Source: Cliona cf. orientalis
Taxonomy: Eukaryota > Porifera > Demospongiae > Clionaida > Clionaidae
Reading direction: 5' to 3'
Length of the DNA stretch: 64,000 nt
Assembly (NCBI GenBank): GCA_963930775.1
Contig: OZ005694.1
Span: 1,550,001-1,614,000, forward strand
Positions 1 to 10,132 of this stretch are shown in pieces. Positions within the stretch are counted from its first letter, which is position 1. Every line of letters begins with the position of its first letter. The notes under the pieces were generated by a model. That model was not told the origin of the DNA, did no database searches, and saw nothing but the letters and a program-made list of their open reading frames with translations. Position numbers and translations under genes: made by a program.

Positions 1-1
1 T

Positions 2-3000
2 GTGAACATCACAACCCTGACAATGAGATGCCCTGCGATAAATCTTACAAAGAGCCATATTAGAGTGAAGAGCTCCAACCTCAATGGCTATCCTGGCATA
101 AATGAAAGCATATCCTTCATCAATATTATAGGCAGAGGCTCACAAGCTTTACTGGACAACTGTACATTCAAAGAAAACTGCTTTATTAGGAGTTATTATA
201 GTGATGGGATAACTGTGAGCAACAGCACATTTGAGTCCTACAGACATCAATTACATTCAATTATCGCTGCCCTTTCAAGTGTTGTAACATTAACAGGAAA
301 TGTAAACTTTACCAACAGTACTAAAGTGATCCAATCTTCATCAGGTACAGCAGTGTATCTAAAAGCCACTCACCCTGAGCTTAAATCCTTACTTAACATC
401 ACAACAGGTGCAACTGTGTTCTTTGTCAATCTAACATGCGGTGGTCATGGTGGAGCAGTGTATGGGTCAGGTGCAATGATGCACATAGATACTAAATCAA
501 GTGTGGTCTTTATGTATAATACTGCCATAGATTATGGTAATGGTGGAGCGATGGAATTGCGGGATGGAATGATTACTGTAGGTGCAGAATCGTGTGTGAT
601 ATTTACATACAACCGTGCTGGATTCGGTGGAGCAATTATGCTTGTCAGTGCAACATTGATTATTAATAGTGAAGCAAACCTGATTTTCAACCACAATTGT
701 GCAATTTCTAATGGTGGAGCTCTAGAATCAGTGAATTCAACTGTTCATGTGAACACAAGTGGTATCAAATTTTACGACAATAGAGCACGATATGGAGGAG
801 CAATAAATTCTTTTTATGGAACCATGATTATCAACACAAATAAATCAATAAATTTCACTATGAATTCTGCTCAAGCGGCAGGTGGTGCAATTAATATAGA
901 AAAAGGTGTCCAATCCCCTATCATTGTTGGTAATTATTCCAAACTACTCTTTTTCAACAACTCTGCATTTCAAGGTGGTGCACTCTATAGTAGCATGCCA
1001 TCATTACTCGTGACCACAGTGGGATATCAATCGAGTATTCAGTTTATCAATAATACATCATTTGATGTTGGTGGAGCAGTGTATTCTCAGTCTTCATATC
1101 CTTGTATATTCATGATCACAGACTTCTCCGCTAAAATATCTTTTACAGGAAACTATGCACAACGCGGTATTGGTCACCACATGTATGGAGCAAGTATAAG
1201 GGATAAGTCATGTAATGCATATGTTATAGGTTTCCTAAATAAACAAGGAAAACCTCACTGTTCAGATCCACACGAAAGTGTTGTCCACGGTGAGCTTAGC
1301 ATCTCATTGAACCCTGGCCTCAACGAGATCTTATCTCCGGTATCCTCTGCTCCTCAGCGTGTGTGTCTCTGTGACTCCAATGGTAAACCACAGTGTGCTA
1401 ATTTCTCATACATTTTCACTGATATCAGTGTTTATCGTGGTGAAACCATCACATTACCTGCATGTATAGTGGGTTATGATTTTGGCACTACAGTTGGTAC
1501 GATCCATGCCAGATCCTATTATCCAGATTATCACTCAAAACAAGACAAATCACAACTGGTAATCGACAGTGAAAAATGTGTTCTTTTCAACTATACAATT
1601 TACTCAAAGCATGATTATGAATTTTTATTATTGCAAACATCATCTCTGCCAGTATCTGGTTTGATTAGTAATGAATCAACAGATATCTTAAATTTTAAAT
1701 ATATGGTCAAGGATGGAATATCTGGTTATGTTTCATATAATCAGTCTGGTTGTATCGGGCCTGAACTCCTAGCAACCCCAGTTTTCATAAATATCACCTT
1801 ACTACCAGGCTGCCCTCCAGGACTGACTCTAAATCATGATGAAACCACATGCAGCTGTTATCCTGTTTTGGCTAACAATGGCTTCAATTATTTAGTGAAA
1901 AACAAACGTGGTTTCCTGCAGTGGAATGGCACTGTATGGGTGAATGCAACCTTCAATGAGGGTCATAACACTGGTATCATGTACAACAAATTCTGTCCCC
2001 TACTTTACTGTAAGTCAGGCAATAAGACAGTTGATTTTGGAGATGATCCCAGCAAGCAGTGTGTCTCCAACCGAACCGGCATCCTGTGTGGTGCCTGCAT
2101 GGACAGCTTTAGCCTGGCAATTGGATCTTCTCGGTGCATTGAATGTCCCAACAGTCATAACATGGCACTCCTGCTTGCCTTTGCTGCTGCTGGTGTCCTC
2201 CTTGTGTTCTTTATCCTTGCATTTAATCTCACTGTTACTCAAGGACTCATTAATGGAGTCATCTTCTATGCTAACATTGTATGGGCCTACAAAATAATAC
2301 TCTTTCCCGCAGACATTGGAGCAAATTATTTGTTCAAATTTCTTCACGTTTTTATTGCCTGGCTGAATTTGGATTTTGGAATTGAGATATGCTTCTTTGT
2401 TGGGCTGGATGCTTATTGGAAGACATGGCTGCAGTTTCTATTCCCATTCTACGTATGGGCCATTGCTGGTGTTATCATTGTTGCTTGCTGCTACACCTCT
2501 CGCCTCACTAACCTCATCGGCAGCAGAGCTGTTCCTCTTCTAGCCACACTCTTCCTTCTATCTTACACGAAGCTCCTTCGCACGGTAGTAGATGCAACCT
2601 CAGTTGCAGTGATAGCACAGTACCCACAGAACACCTCCTATGCTGTGTGGTACCTCGATGGAAACCTACGCTACTGCCAACACCCTCATATTTACCTTTT
2701 CATAGCAGCCATTGCTACTCTTGTGTTCCTGTGGCTTCCCTACACACTCACGCTTCTGTTCATTCAGCCCTTGAGGAGAGTGTCTCATCTAAGTCCACTC
2801 AAGTGGATCAACAAGCTAGCCCCTGTCTACGATGCTTACCTTTCTCCTTTGAAGGATAAAAAACAATACTGGTTTGGAGCAATGCTTCTTGTTCGAGGAG
2901 TACTACTGGTTCTATTGACAGTAACTTCAGTGGACGATCCTGAACTGAACGTATTTGCATTATTCTTTTTCATAGCCTTCTTATTTTTCTTCACATCTGT

Positions 3001-3364
3001 CAAATATGTCTACAAGCGAGTAAATGTGAGAGTTCTAGAAAGTTCTACCTTGCTGAACCTTATTGTCTTGAGTTCTGGAACTCTGTACACATGGGAATCT
3101 TCTGAATCAAGGTCAAAATTGCTTATGGTATCAATTGGAATCACTTTTGCTCAATTCTGTATCATTGTTGCGTGGAGTTTGATGAAGCCTTGTCTCAGTA
3201 CTGGTTGGAGGTGCAGACAAAATCAAGGCAATAATGTCATCAGTGAGATCATCAATGATGATGACATTGCTCACGAGCGAATCGAAGATCCCGAACTTGA
3301 ACCGCTGATCAATTATACTCCTCGGCCCATTACCATGCCAGCTTCTGCTAAATACACAAAATGA
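2..3364 (+). CDS. Beta-helix / multi-pass membrane protein, copy 1 (5' end outside window)
   Basis: The reading frame is open from the window edge to a TGA at 3362-3364 (1120 codons visible), so the signal peptide and first module lie upstream. Visible parts: a conserved N-terminal module; residues ~140-395 with repeated GGA(V/I/L) turns and FxxNxA strands, the pattern of a right-handed beta-helix of the chlamydial Pmp type; a Cys-rich linker (~445-715) with CPPGLTLNHDETTC and GILCGACMDSFSL; and from ~718 to ~1075 about nine or ten hydrophobic segments. The short tail is acidic, contains ELEPLI (an ExxxLI sorting-type motif) and ends MPASAKYTK. There are many N-x-S/T sites. No intron is needed. 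By architecture it is probably a plasma-membrane or endosomal receptor or adhesion protein. The ligand and function are unknown and the multi-TM part is not assigned to a named receptor class. Confidence 0.85.
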   Translation: MNITTLTMRCPAINLTKSHIRVKSSNLNGYPGINESISFINIIGRGSQALLDNCTFKENCFIRSYYSDGITVSNSTFESYRHQLHSIIAALSSVVTLTGNVNFTNSTKVIQSSSGTAVYLKATHPELKSLLNITTGATVFFVNLTCGGHGGAVYGSGAMMHIDTKSSVVFMYNTAIDYGNGGAMELRDGMITVGAESCVIFTYNRAGFGGAIMLVSATLIINSEANLIFNHNCAISNGGALESVNSTVHVNTSGIKFYDNRARYGGAINSFYGTMIINTNKSINFTMNSAQAAGGAINIEKGVQSPIIVGNYSKLLFFNNSAFQGGALYSSMPSLLVTTVGYQSSIQFINNTSFDVGGAVYSQSSYPCIFMITDFSAKISFTGNYAQRGIGHHMYGASIRDKSCNAYVIGFLNKQGKPHCSDPHESVVHGELSISLNPGLNEILSPVSSAPQRVCLCDSNGKPQCANFSYIFTDISVYRGETITLPACIVGYDFGTTVGTIHARSYYPDYHSKQDKSQLVIDSEKCVLFNYTIYSKHDYEFLLLQTSSLPVSGLISNESTDILNFKYMVKDGISGYVSYNQSGCIGPELLATPVFINITLLPGCPPGLTLNHDETTCSCYPVLANNGFNYLVKNKRGFLQWNGTVWVNATFNEGHNTGIMYNKFCPLLYCKSGNKTVDFGDDPSKQCVSNRTGILCGACMDSFSLAIGSSRCIECPNSHNMALLLAFAAAGVLLVFFILAFNLTVTQGLINGVIFYANIVWAYKIILFPADIGANYLFKFLHVFIAWLNLDFGIEICFFVGLDAYWKTWLQFLFPFYVWAIAGVIIVACCYTSRLTNLIGSRAVPLLATLFLLSYTKLLRTVVDATSVAVIAQYPQNTSYAVWYLDGNLRYCQHPHIYLFIAAIATLVFLWLPYTLTLLFIQPLRRVSHLSPLKWINKLAPVYDAYLSPLKDKKQYWFGAMLLVRGVLLVLLTVTSVDDPELNVFALFFFIAFLFFFTSVKYVYKRVNVRVLESSTLLNLIVLSSGTLYTWESSESRSKLLMVSIGITFAQFCIIVAWSLMKPCLSTGWRCRQNQGNNVISEIINDDDIAHERIEDPELEPLINYTPRPITMPASAKYTK

Positions 3365-4216
3365 AGCAGACACCAAAATTTGTGATGGATAATTTTTTGC
3401 TACAAGCTTAATTTTGCTTTCTTTGTAGCAGCTACTAAATAATCGTATGTGACTAGTTGTTAGTGAATCCTCCTGCTTTCATCATGTAATTTTGTTTAAA
3501 ATACTGTGTATACCTTGAAATTTTGAGGCTGAATATGATATGATAATAATTGCATGAAGTATGAATGCACAGCAGTGCAGAACCCTCATCGTTAGATGCA
3601 TGCATAATATAGCATGGCTCACTGTGTATGTACTGTGCATGTCCAATATCAGGAATATTGAACTACATACCCTACACCTGAACAGGATACTGGTATAATA
3701 TTGACTACATACCTGAACCTAAACAGGCAGTAGCGTAGCTAGGATTATCGGTTTGGTAGGGCACGGAGTGTCAGATGGGCAGCTGCCGTAAGGCAGCTCT
3801 TCCTAGGGGGTCTGGAGGCATGCCCTACCAGAAAATTTAGAGATTTCAGGTGCTCTGAGATACATTCTGGAGGCTTCTGAGGCCATAATTTCACAATAAT
3901 ATCAATTTGCTAACAGAGTATTTACCACAAAGTAAATAGCTATACTGAGTACTTTAGCAGTATTAATAATATGCAATAACTCCATGCCTCTTATCAGTTA
4001 ATAATATTTCATATATCATAGCGCTTCAACACAGCACTATTTATCTTGAGCACGACGTCATTCTATACTCCTAATCAATGCACACCGTGCAGCCTCTAAT
4101 TCTAAGTAGCTATATATACTCACTGGATATCAATAGTACTATCATGATATGTATCCTTAACCTGCCCCCCTCCCCACAAAACCACGGCACTGCTTGTTTT
4201 AATCTCTCTACCAAAT
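3365..4216. other. Spacer: 3' flank of copy 1
   Basis: AT-rich DNA that begins with the 3' untranslated region of copy 1. The same 3' flank motifs (long T runs, tagctactaaataat, ttagtgaatc) recur after copies 3, 5 and 7, so the duplicated unit includes downstream DNA. No gene is supported here. A dispersed repeat at about 3724-3900 is listed separately. Confidence 0.6.
3724..3900. repeat. Dispersed repeat with 'gggtctggaggcatgccc' core
   Basis: A locally GC-richer block starting cagtagcgtagctaggat with a core close to gggtctggaggcatgccc followed by gaaaatttagagattt. From memory of marine invertebrate genomes, this tagcgtagctag ... ggggcatgccccc ... gaaaattt arrangement is typical of an abundant short interspersed or DNA-element repeat. 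The family was not identified and the ends are approximate. Confidence 0.4.
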
Positions 4217-4569
4217 CAGTCCAAATATTAAGACGGTAGAGAGAAAGAAAATTTTAATTTTTAATTCATCAGCTCTATTTTGTCATACAGTGGTTATAGA
4301 GTGTTCCACGTATGTGCTGATCTAGCTATAGTCCTTAGCCTATTATTACAGCTGGTCAAGCATGGGTGGTAGAGAGCAAAACCTCGCCACTGCTTATTGT
4401 GGCTTCTTAATCTCTCTACCACCCATGCTTGACCAGCGGTAATTAAATCAACCTCACTAGCTATAGCTGTGTGTCTGTGCATGCTCCTTCTGCATAAGCA
4501 CTGTATGACAAAATAGAGCTGATAAATGAGACTTTCTTTCTCTCCCCCATCTTAATATTATTTGGACTG
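4217..4569. repeat. Nested inverted repeat over the copy 2 promoter
   Basis: The outer arms 4217-4292 and 4499-4569 are inverted copies of the sequence just upstream of and across the copy 2 start (tgacaaaatagagctgat ... tttctttctctc). Inside lies a perfect 25-bp inverted repeat (4351-4375 with 4423-4447; core ggtcaagcatgggtggtaga). The right arm is the genuine 5' flank, because copy 6 has the same order (56255-56460) without the left arm. The left arm is therefore an inverted duplication of the promoter. Confidence 0.8.
4380..4525 (+). promoter_or_regulatory. 5' flank, promoter class A (copy 2)
   Basis: About 145 bp conserved with the DNA upstream of copy 6 (56290-56454), including ccactgctta, tctctctaccaccca, gtgtgtctgtgcatgctcc and gacaaaatagagctgata. 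Conservation outside the coding frame between paralogs argues for promoter or 5' UTR. No clear TATA box was placed, and the transcription start is unknown. Confidence 0.5.
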
Positions 4570-5107
4570 CTTTATGTGCTAGCTGAGACCAAGAAGGATG
4601 TGGTATATTACATCTCACCAACGAAGCCTCTCAGCTCTTGCCCTGGAAACAGCAGCTGCCCACCTGGTCAGCTCTGTCACACAATGGACTGCTTAGCCGA
4701 AGATAGCAATGAATTCTTTTCACCAGACCATGTCAATGTAACACTGATATTCATGTGTGGAGTCCACAACTATACAAAGAATTTGACTATACAAAACCTC
4801 TACTCATTTGTCATGAAAAAAGTTGCAGAATCCAGAGAGAATGTCATCATTGACCATCGATTAGTTCGTTATGCAAATTGGTAAATCCAAGTGCACAGTT
4901 ATTCGGCTCTTTAATGTCAGCTTTGTGAACATTACAACCTTGACAATGACATGTCCTGTGATAGAGCCACATTACAGTGAAGAGTTCCAAACTATATGGC
5001 TATCCTAGCATAAGTAAAAGCTTATCCTTCATCTATATTACAGGCAGAGGCTCGCAAGCTTTACTGGACAACTGTACATTCAGAGAAAACTGCTTTATTA
5101 GGAGTTA
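4526..5107 (+). pseudogene. Copy 2 of the beta-helix membrane family, N-terminal part
   Basis: The ATG at 4526 aligns with the start of copy 6 (MKSFF...), but a one-base shift within the signal peptide throws it out of frame. The signal-like segment resumes as FFLSPILILFGLLYVLAETK in another frame. From 4576 to 4884 the N-terminal module is readable (SSCPPGQLCHTMD, VTLIFMCGVHNYT). A further frameshift follows and the frame resumes in 4977-5110 (GYPSISKSLSFIYITGRGSQ). At about 5107, after RSYL, homology to the family stops abruptly. This is the first piece of a gene whose later parts lie at 6205-6526, 19081-19487 and possibly 20609-20663. Confidence 0.85.
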
Positions 5108-5525
5108 TCTTAGGGGCCTTGTCCAAAGTCCTAGTGAAATAATTAACGTCATTATGACGTTAACATTTTACCCCCCTCCCCCCCTCTCTTAACGTCACAG
5201 CATTTCAGCATAGATTCAATACTGAAACTCTGATTATGCTCAATATAGCCTACATAATATTCGATATTAATTCACTTGTATTCTCTACAGTGCTAGCTAT
5301 GTCTTTATGGATTCATTACATACCTGTGCTTCTTTTAATTAACAGTTTCTTGATTGCCTGTAGCTACGTGCACACTTTTAGCTATAATTATAGTGCTTGA
5401 CACAGCTGTCACTGAAATGCAAATTTGACACTGCTGGAGGTGTGTCTAGACTTCTTCAACCACAAGAGTGCATAATCACAACTAAAGATAAAGTCTGCTG
5501 ACGTCATGACAATGCAGTTGTAAAT
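5108..5525. mobile_element. Unidentified insertion replacing part of copy 2
   Basis: About 418 bp without family homology separates RSYL from the resumed coding segment (catgtaaactttaccaatgg). Roughly 110 bp of the expected gene is missing, so this is a replacement, not a clean insertion. It contains a palindrome (ttaacgtcattatgacgtta at ~5140) followed by a C-rich run. No inverted termini or target duplication were found. Its last ~150 bp are part of the triplicated 276-bp unit. Confidence 0.5.
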
Positions 5526-6204
5526 GTCATGTAAACTTTACCAATGGTACTAAAGTGACCCACTCTCTATCAGGTACAGCAGTGCATCTAAAAGCCACTC
5601 ACGCTAAGCTCAAATCTTCACTCAACAACACAACAGGTGCAACCGTGTGTTTTTTAGCTATAATTATAGTGCTTGACACAGCTGTCACTGAAATGCAAAT
5701 TTGACACTGCTGGAGGTGTGTCTAGACTTCTTCAACCACAAGAGTGCATAATCACAACTAAAGATAAAGTCTGCTGACGTCATGACAATGCAGTTGTAAA
5801 TGTCATGTAAACTTTACCAATGGTACTAAAGTGACCCACTCTCTATCAGGTACAGCAGTGCATCTAAAAGCCACTCACGCTAAGCTCAAATCTTCACTCA
5901 ACAACACAACAGGTGCAACCGTGTGTTTTTTAGCTATAATTATAGTGCTTGACACAGCTGTCACTGAAATGCAAATTTGACACTGCTGGAGGTGTGTCTA
6001 GACTTCTTCAACCACAAGAGTGCATAATCACAACTAAAGATAAAGTCTGCTGACGTCATGACAATGCAGTTGTAAATGTCATGTAAACTTTACCAATGGT
6101 ACTAAAGTGACCCACTCTCTATCAGGTACAGCAGTGCATCTAAAAGCCACTCACGCTAAGCTCAAATCTTCACTCAACAACACAACAGGTGCAACCGTGT
6201 GTTT
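5376..6204. repeat. Perfect 276-bp tandem triplication inside copy 2
   Basis: Three head-to-tail units start at 5376, 5652 and 5928. No difference was seen when they were read side by side. Each unit joins ~150 bp of foreign insertion sequence (ttttagctataattatag...) to ~126 bp of beta-helix coding sequence (FTNGTKV ... SSLNNTTGATV). The unit boundary has only a short T-rich microhomology (cttttag against gttttttag). The period of 276 is a multiple of three. The apparent identity implies a very recent event or an assembly collapse or expansion. Confidence 0.95.
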
Positions 6205-6526
6205 TGTCAACCTAACATGGTGGAGCAGTGTATGGGTACAATGCAATGATGCACATTGGTGCTAAAGCAAGGGTGATCTTTATGTATAACACTGCCAGGT
6301 ATCATGGTGGAGCAGTGTATGGGTTGGGAGCAATGATGCACATTAATTGGTGCTAAAGCAAGGGTGGTCTTTATGTATAATACTGTCAGATATTACGGTG
6401 GAGCGGTAAAATTGTGGGATGGAACGATTATACTGTAGGTGCTGAATCATGTGTGATATTTGCATACAACCGTGCTGGACTCGGTGGAGCAATTGTGCTC
6501 TTAGACTTGAGTGGAACATTGATTGT
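6205..6526 (+). pseudogene. Copy 2, beta-helix rungs before the 12.5-kb insertion
   Basis: Resumes with CFVNLT-like sequence and rungs carrying GGAV and MMHI...KARV. Several indels break the frame (for example attggtgctaaagc preceded by an extra taa). It ends at gtggaacattgattgtt, where the family normally continues gacagtgaagcaaacctgat. That continuation is found at 19081, on the far side of the insertion. Confidence 0.85.
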
Positions 6527-6545
6527 TTTTTTTTTTTTTTTTTTT

Positions 6546-6937
6546 CAAGGCGACCTGAACACTAAGCAGAAAAAAAAAATTGTCCAAAAACCACCATAAA
6601 ATCGAGCTGGGTGCATAGTGGAACCATACAATGCAAGCAGACAGCCTAAATTTCAATTTTGTCAAAAAGTTGGTAAAGGTCGTCACGTTTATGTGCGCGC
6701 GTGGCCCCGCCCCTCACGTAGCGCGTGGGCGGAAACATTGCAAACGCATGGCTTCCCTGTACAAACATATGGGGAAACTTCAAAGGGCCGTAACTTTGAT
6801 TCTAAGGCATGAATCAAAATTCCTGAAGGTCAAATCTCTGCATTCAATCCATTCTGCGCGCCGGTGCAAAAATTATGTCCCCAAATGCTCCCAGTTCCCC
6901 CCTGAATTAATTAATTAAAAATCTTTTTTTTTTTTCA
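6546..6937. repeat. ~400-bp repeat, copy A
   Basis: Starts caaggcgacctgaacactaag after a 21-base T run and contains cgtcacgtttatgtgcgcgc, a GC-rich centre (cctcacgtagcgcgtgggcg) and ggcttccctgtacaaacata, ending ctgaattaattaatta plus a T run. Related copies in this window: about 7609-7990, 16669-16872, 16897-17288, 17291-17692 and 18658-19057. The better copies end in ctacttagtgtt, the near-inverse of aacactaagcag at the start, so the element has short terminal inverted repeats next to A/T runs. No protein is encoded; the short frames in it are chance. Confidence 0.8.
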
Positions 6938-7300
6938 AGCTAAACCACAACCTAAGATAAAATAATTTTATCAACCAGTAATTACTTAACGGTATGTCAC
7001 CAGTTCCTATCATATAGTATGTCTGCTACAATAGGTCAGGTATGTGGTAAGGCAGAAAATCTCAACTTGCAAACATACATTGATTACTATACCCACTATA
7101 ACGTCATAATACTAATGCACAATGTGACATCTGAGATCTGTGTATTTGAGAGTGACTTGGGGCTTGTATAATATTATGTTGTAATCATCCCCCGTCTAGA
7201 TCCAACATAAGGAGCATCACCCATGGAATGTTATTTGTGTATGTAGACTGCCTTCCCAGCATCACTGGCAGTGAAAAAAAAAGATGGAAAAAAATTGGCC
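6938..7300. other. Spacer inside the 12.5-kb insertion
   Basis: AT-rich DNA with no supported gene, no long repeat and no recognised element. Confidence 0.5.
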
Positions 7301-7375
7301 CCAGGTGGGATCCGAACCAGTGCACGCATTTGACACTGGTTGGCAGACACTGAGCTTAACCATTGCACCATCTGG
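7301..7375 (-). other. Degenerate tRNA-like sequence (possible SINE head)
   Basis: On the minus strand this 75-nt stretch has an A-box-like TGGTGCAATGG and a B-box-like GGTTCGGATCC at tRNA spacing, and its ends can pair as an acceptor stem (CCAGATG with CACCTGG, one mismatch). The T-arm stem does not close and the anticodon arm is poor, so it is not called as a working tRNA. A tRNA-derived SINE promoter or a tRNA pseudogene fits best. Confidence 0.45.
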
Positions 7376-7550
7376 ACAGTAGTCATTTCCTGCATACTTT
7401 AGTGGTCAGAAACTACTACGACTAGTATTTCAAAACTGAAAGTGAAAATCAAAAATCTGAGACGATTCAATTATTATTTTGGATCCACTCTACATGCTGA
7501 TATAAAAATTATTGCACAATGCCTTTTCCTGTGCTTTGAATGAATTATTT

Positions 7551-7594
7551 ACATTACATTACATTACATTACATTACATTACATTACATTACAC
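7551..7594. repeat. (ACATT)n microsatellite
   Basis: About nine consecutive acatt units. It lies immediately upstream of a diverged copy of the ~400-bp repeat. Confidence 0.95.
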
Positions 7595-7608
7595 GCTCAC
7601 ATATTCTT

Positions 7609-7990
7609 TTATCTTAGGTTGTAACAAGGAGACCACACACTAAGCAGAAAAAAAACCACCACATATAGTTGAGCTGGATGCATAGTAGAACCATGTAATG
7701 CAAGCAGGCAGCCTATACAGCAAATTTAAGCAAATCGGGTAAAGGTCGTCACGTTGATGTGCGCGCGTGGGTTGAAAACATTGCAAATGCATGGCTATTG
7801 AGGTGGATGCTTAGTAAAAGGCATACAATTAGACAGCCTATACTTTAATTATTATCGAAGTTGGTAAACTCATGTGCACATGGCTCCGCCCCTTACGTAT
7901 CCAGTGGGCAGAAAACATTGCAAATGCACAGCTTCTCTACACAAACATATGAGAAAACTTTGAAAGGCCGTAACTATATAATTGTAACAC
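7609..7990. repeat. ~400-bp repeat, diverged copy B
   Basis: Starts taggttgtaacaaggagacc, then acactaagcagaaaaa, and keeps cgtcacgttgatgtgcgcgc. It then repeats part of the unit in a second, more diverged form (aaacattgcaaatg occurs twice, near 7776 and 7913). The right end fades out after aggccgtaac. It reads as two overlapping decayed copies. Confidence 0.6.
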
Positions 7991-8256
7991 TGTAAAAGTG
8001 GCATTTCCTCATCTGCAGGTAGGTAGGTAAGTAAACTTAGTGTGTGAGCAGCATGTATAGAACGTGCATGTATTAAATAATGTTCACATGCTATAGTATA
8101 CATCCCCAGTCTTAATGCTACAGTAGGTAGTGACCCTTTACCATTCACATTTCCAAGTGTTTACATGATACGAGCATAATGATGAAGTGCTTAGTGAAAA
8201 ATTAGAATTCGAGTCAATATAAAACTAATACTAAGGAGTGAAATAATACTGAGGTG

Positions 8257-8441
8257 TACCGTAAATTGCAAATATTTCTTTGTTAAAGACAGCCTGGCTT
8301 GTGCAAAAATTGAATGCACAATAATACACCTGGCAATATTAACGAGAATGCAGTACAAAGTCTATTCGAAAATTATTTAACACGAAAAGTATCACATGAA
8401 ATAATATTATTTCAGATACGAAATATTCGCAATTTATGGTA
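8257..8441. mobile_element. MITE with TACCRTAAATTGC termini
   Basis: The left end taccgtaaattgcaaatatt and the inverse of the right end (taccataaattgcgaatatt) form ~22-bp terminal inverted repeats around 185 bp. Size, AT richness and lack of coding sequence fit a MITE. No target duplication was resolved, so the superfamily is open. Confidence 0.6.
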
Positions 8442-10132
8442 TTACAGAGTTGTGTGGTGGGATTGTACGTTGTCCACGATGCAAGAGCAAGATCCACCCA
8501 TTGAGAAAAGCTGGAGGTGCAGTATTGGAATGGCTTCTGGATGTCACGAAGGGTCTGAGACTATCGAGTATGATCCAGTTGATAACTGTGCAAGGTATGT
8601 AGCAAGATAGTGGTAGTGATACAATGTTCACATGAACAATGTCAAAGTGAGCACCTGTGCTGCAGAATGGAGTGCACAAATAATAAACACGGAGGTGATC
8701 AGCATAGGAATGATGGAGAACAGTGAAAAGGGAACCACACCCCTAAACATACATCACAATTCAAGTATGACAGATATAGAAATGCAATCCAAGAGTACGT
8801 ACATGATCAATTTTGTCTGAGCAGTTTAAGTTGGAAATAATTGTGACAGCACTCAATCTAGCTCAGCTAGAGAGTGGTACTCCATCCTACAGTATGGTTA
8901 TATATACATGTGGGAGAGTACTAGTCACGTGTTTGCAGCTTGGGATTGGGATTGCTAGTAGGACCTATATAGACAATGGTTTCGGATAGCACCCTTCATA
9001 TAGAGTATTCATTATCCCTGGTGCTCCAGTTAGAACTTGCTGTGATAGAGTCTGCCTACAAATCAGTGCATGCATTTCACTCCTTTTGGAGCTCATCCGT
9101 ATGACATATGATGAGGATACAACAAAGAGATTAGTTGGTATCACTCCACCGGAAGGAATTTCGGAATGTCGAGTTGTCACTAAGATAGTCATGTATGTTG
9201 CATGCATTCAGTTTCAATCCCAGGATGTGTGTCTGTATGCACACTATAATAATTATTATACTTAATGCCTATTTATTTACAACACTGCTGATAATCCATA
9301 GGTAGCATTAGGGATCTATATGTTTACAGCAGTATTCAGATATATAGAACAATTTCAGCAGCACGGTTGACAAACTTTAACAAGGTGAACATGCACATAG
9401 TATAGTAGGCAGGCTTGAGTGCAACCACAGAGCAAGTGTGATATATATTATATACATACCATCAGGGTGTCTCAGTAGTGTAGCCTTGGTAATATATACA
9501 GCAATATCACATTTAATTTTACAACACAACATTATGAACACGCCTATGTACTTGTATGGGAATGGTTGGCTGCCAGCCTCAATCTAGTTGTACCAACTAG
9601 AGAGGGTACTCAATCATTGTGGTTTGGTGCACATGTAACTTGTATGCTTGTTTATGAGTACTGTAAGCAGGTGATACAGTGTGCACAATATTGAGCCACA
9701 TTAATGAGAGTACTGGGCAGCCAAAGTAAGTGGTGCTATTGTAGATACCACATGAAGGAGAAAATCTGGGTGCATGCCGCTCTTGATCTTCGGAGCAGCG
9801 TGATCTGCATGGCTGACAGAGTACATGTCAAATACACACACAGTACATTATAGTACAATGTGGACTCAAAGTGTGCAAAGAGGATGCGATATTAGTTAAG
9901 GTACATGTACATGTGAAATGTACACCTACATGTATAGGAGCTTACAGATGTAACTGCATGTGATAAACATGGGTTGGTCAAGTGTTGGCAATATGCTGAG
10001 TTCCCAATATCAGGTGAGAGAGGGGAGCCACTCACATCTAGGTACATGGTACCCACAAAGCAGTGTGTGTGCATGCATGGTGGCAATTGCCATAACTGTC
10101 TGCACCTAAAGTAAGTAACAGGTGGGTAATGC
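8442..10132. other. Spacer between MITE and Helitron OTU end
   Basis: No gene is supported. Two short related blocks containing small hairpins (ctagctcagctag near 8855 and ctagttgtaccaactag near 9583), both followed by gagagNggtactc, lie ~730 bp apart. The Helitron 3' end (a hairpin followed by CTRR on the minus strand) should lie in this stretch but could not be fixed. Confidence 0.4.

Noticed and set aside
1944..2347. Overlapping frames of 110-117 codons in the membrane region (also at 27725, 53859 and 61487)
   Set aside because: They recur at the same place in every paralog in alternative frames, as expected from conserved coding sequence beneath.
2..3364. Bacterial (chlamydial) outer-membrane Pmp gene or contamination
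   Set aside because: The beta-helix is fused to a eukaryote-like multi-pass domain rather than an autotransporter barrel, copies carry animal transposons, and flanks contain microsatellites and introns.
6618..6918. Recurrent ~95-codon frame in the ~400-bp repeat (also 16967, 18799)
   Set aside because: It is disrupted or shifted in the diverged copies and covers non-protein-like sequence, so it reflects repeat identity, not selection.
7301..7375. Functional tRNA gene
   Set aside because: A- and B-box-like motifs are present, but the T-arm and anticodon stems do not close.
8314..8820. Small frames of 62-98 codons as genes
   Set aside because: The first starts inside a MITE, compositions are ordinary for AT-rich noncoding DNA, and no family is recognised.
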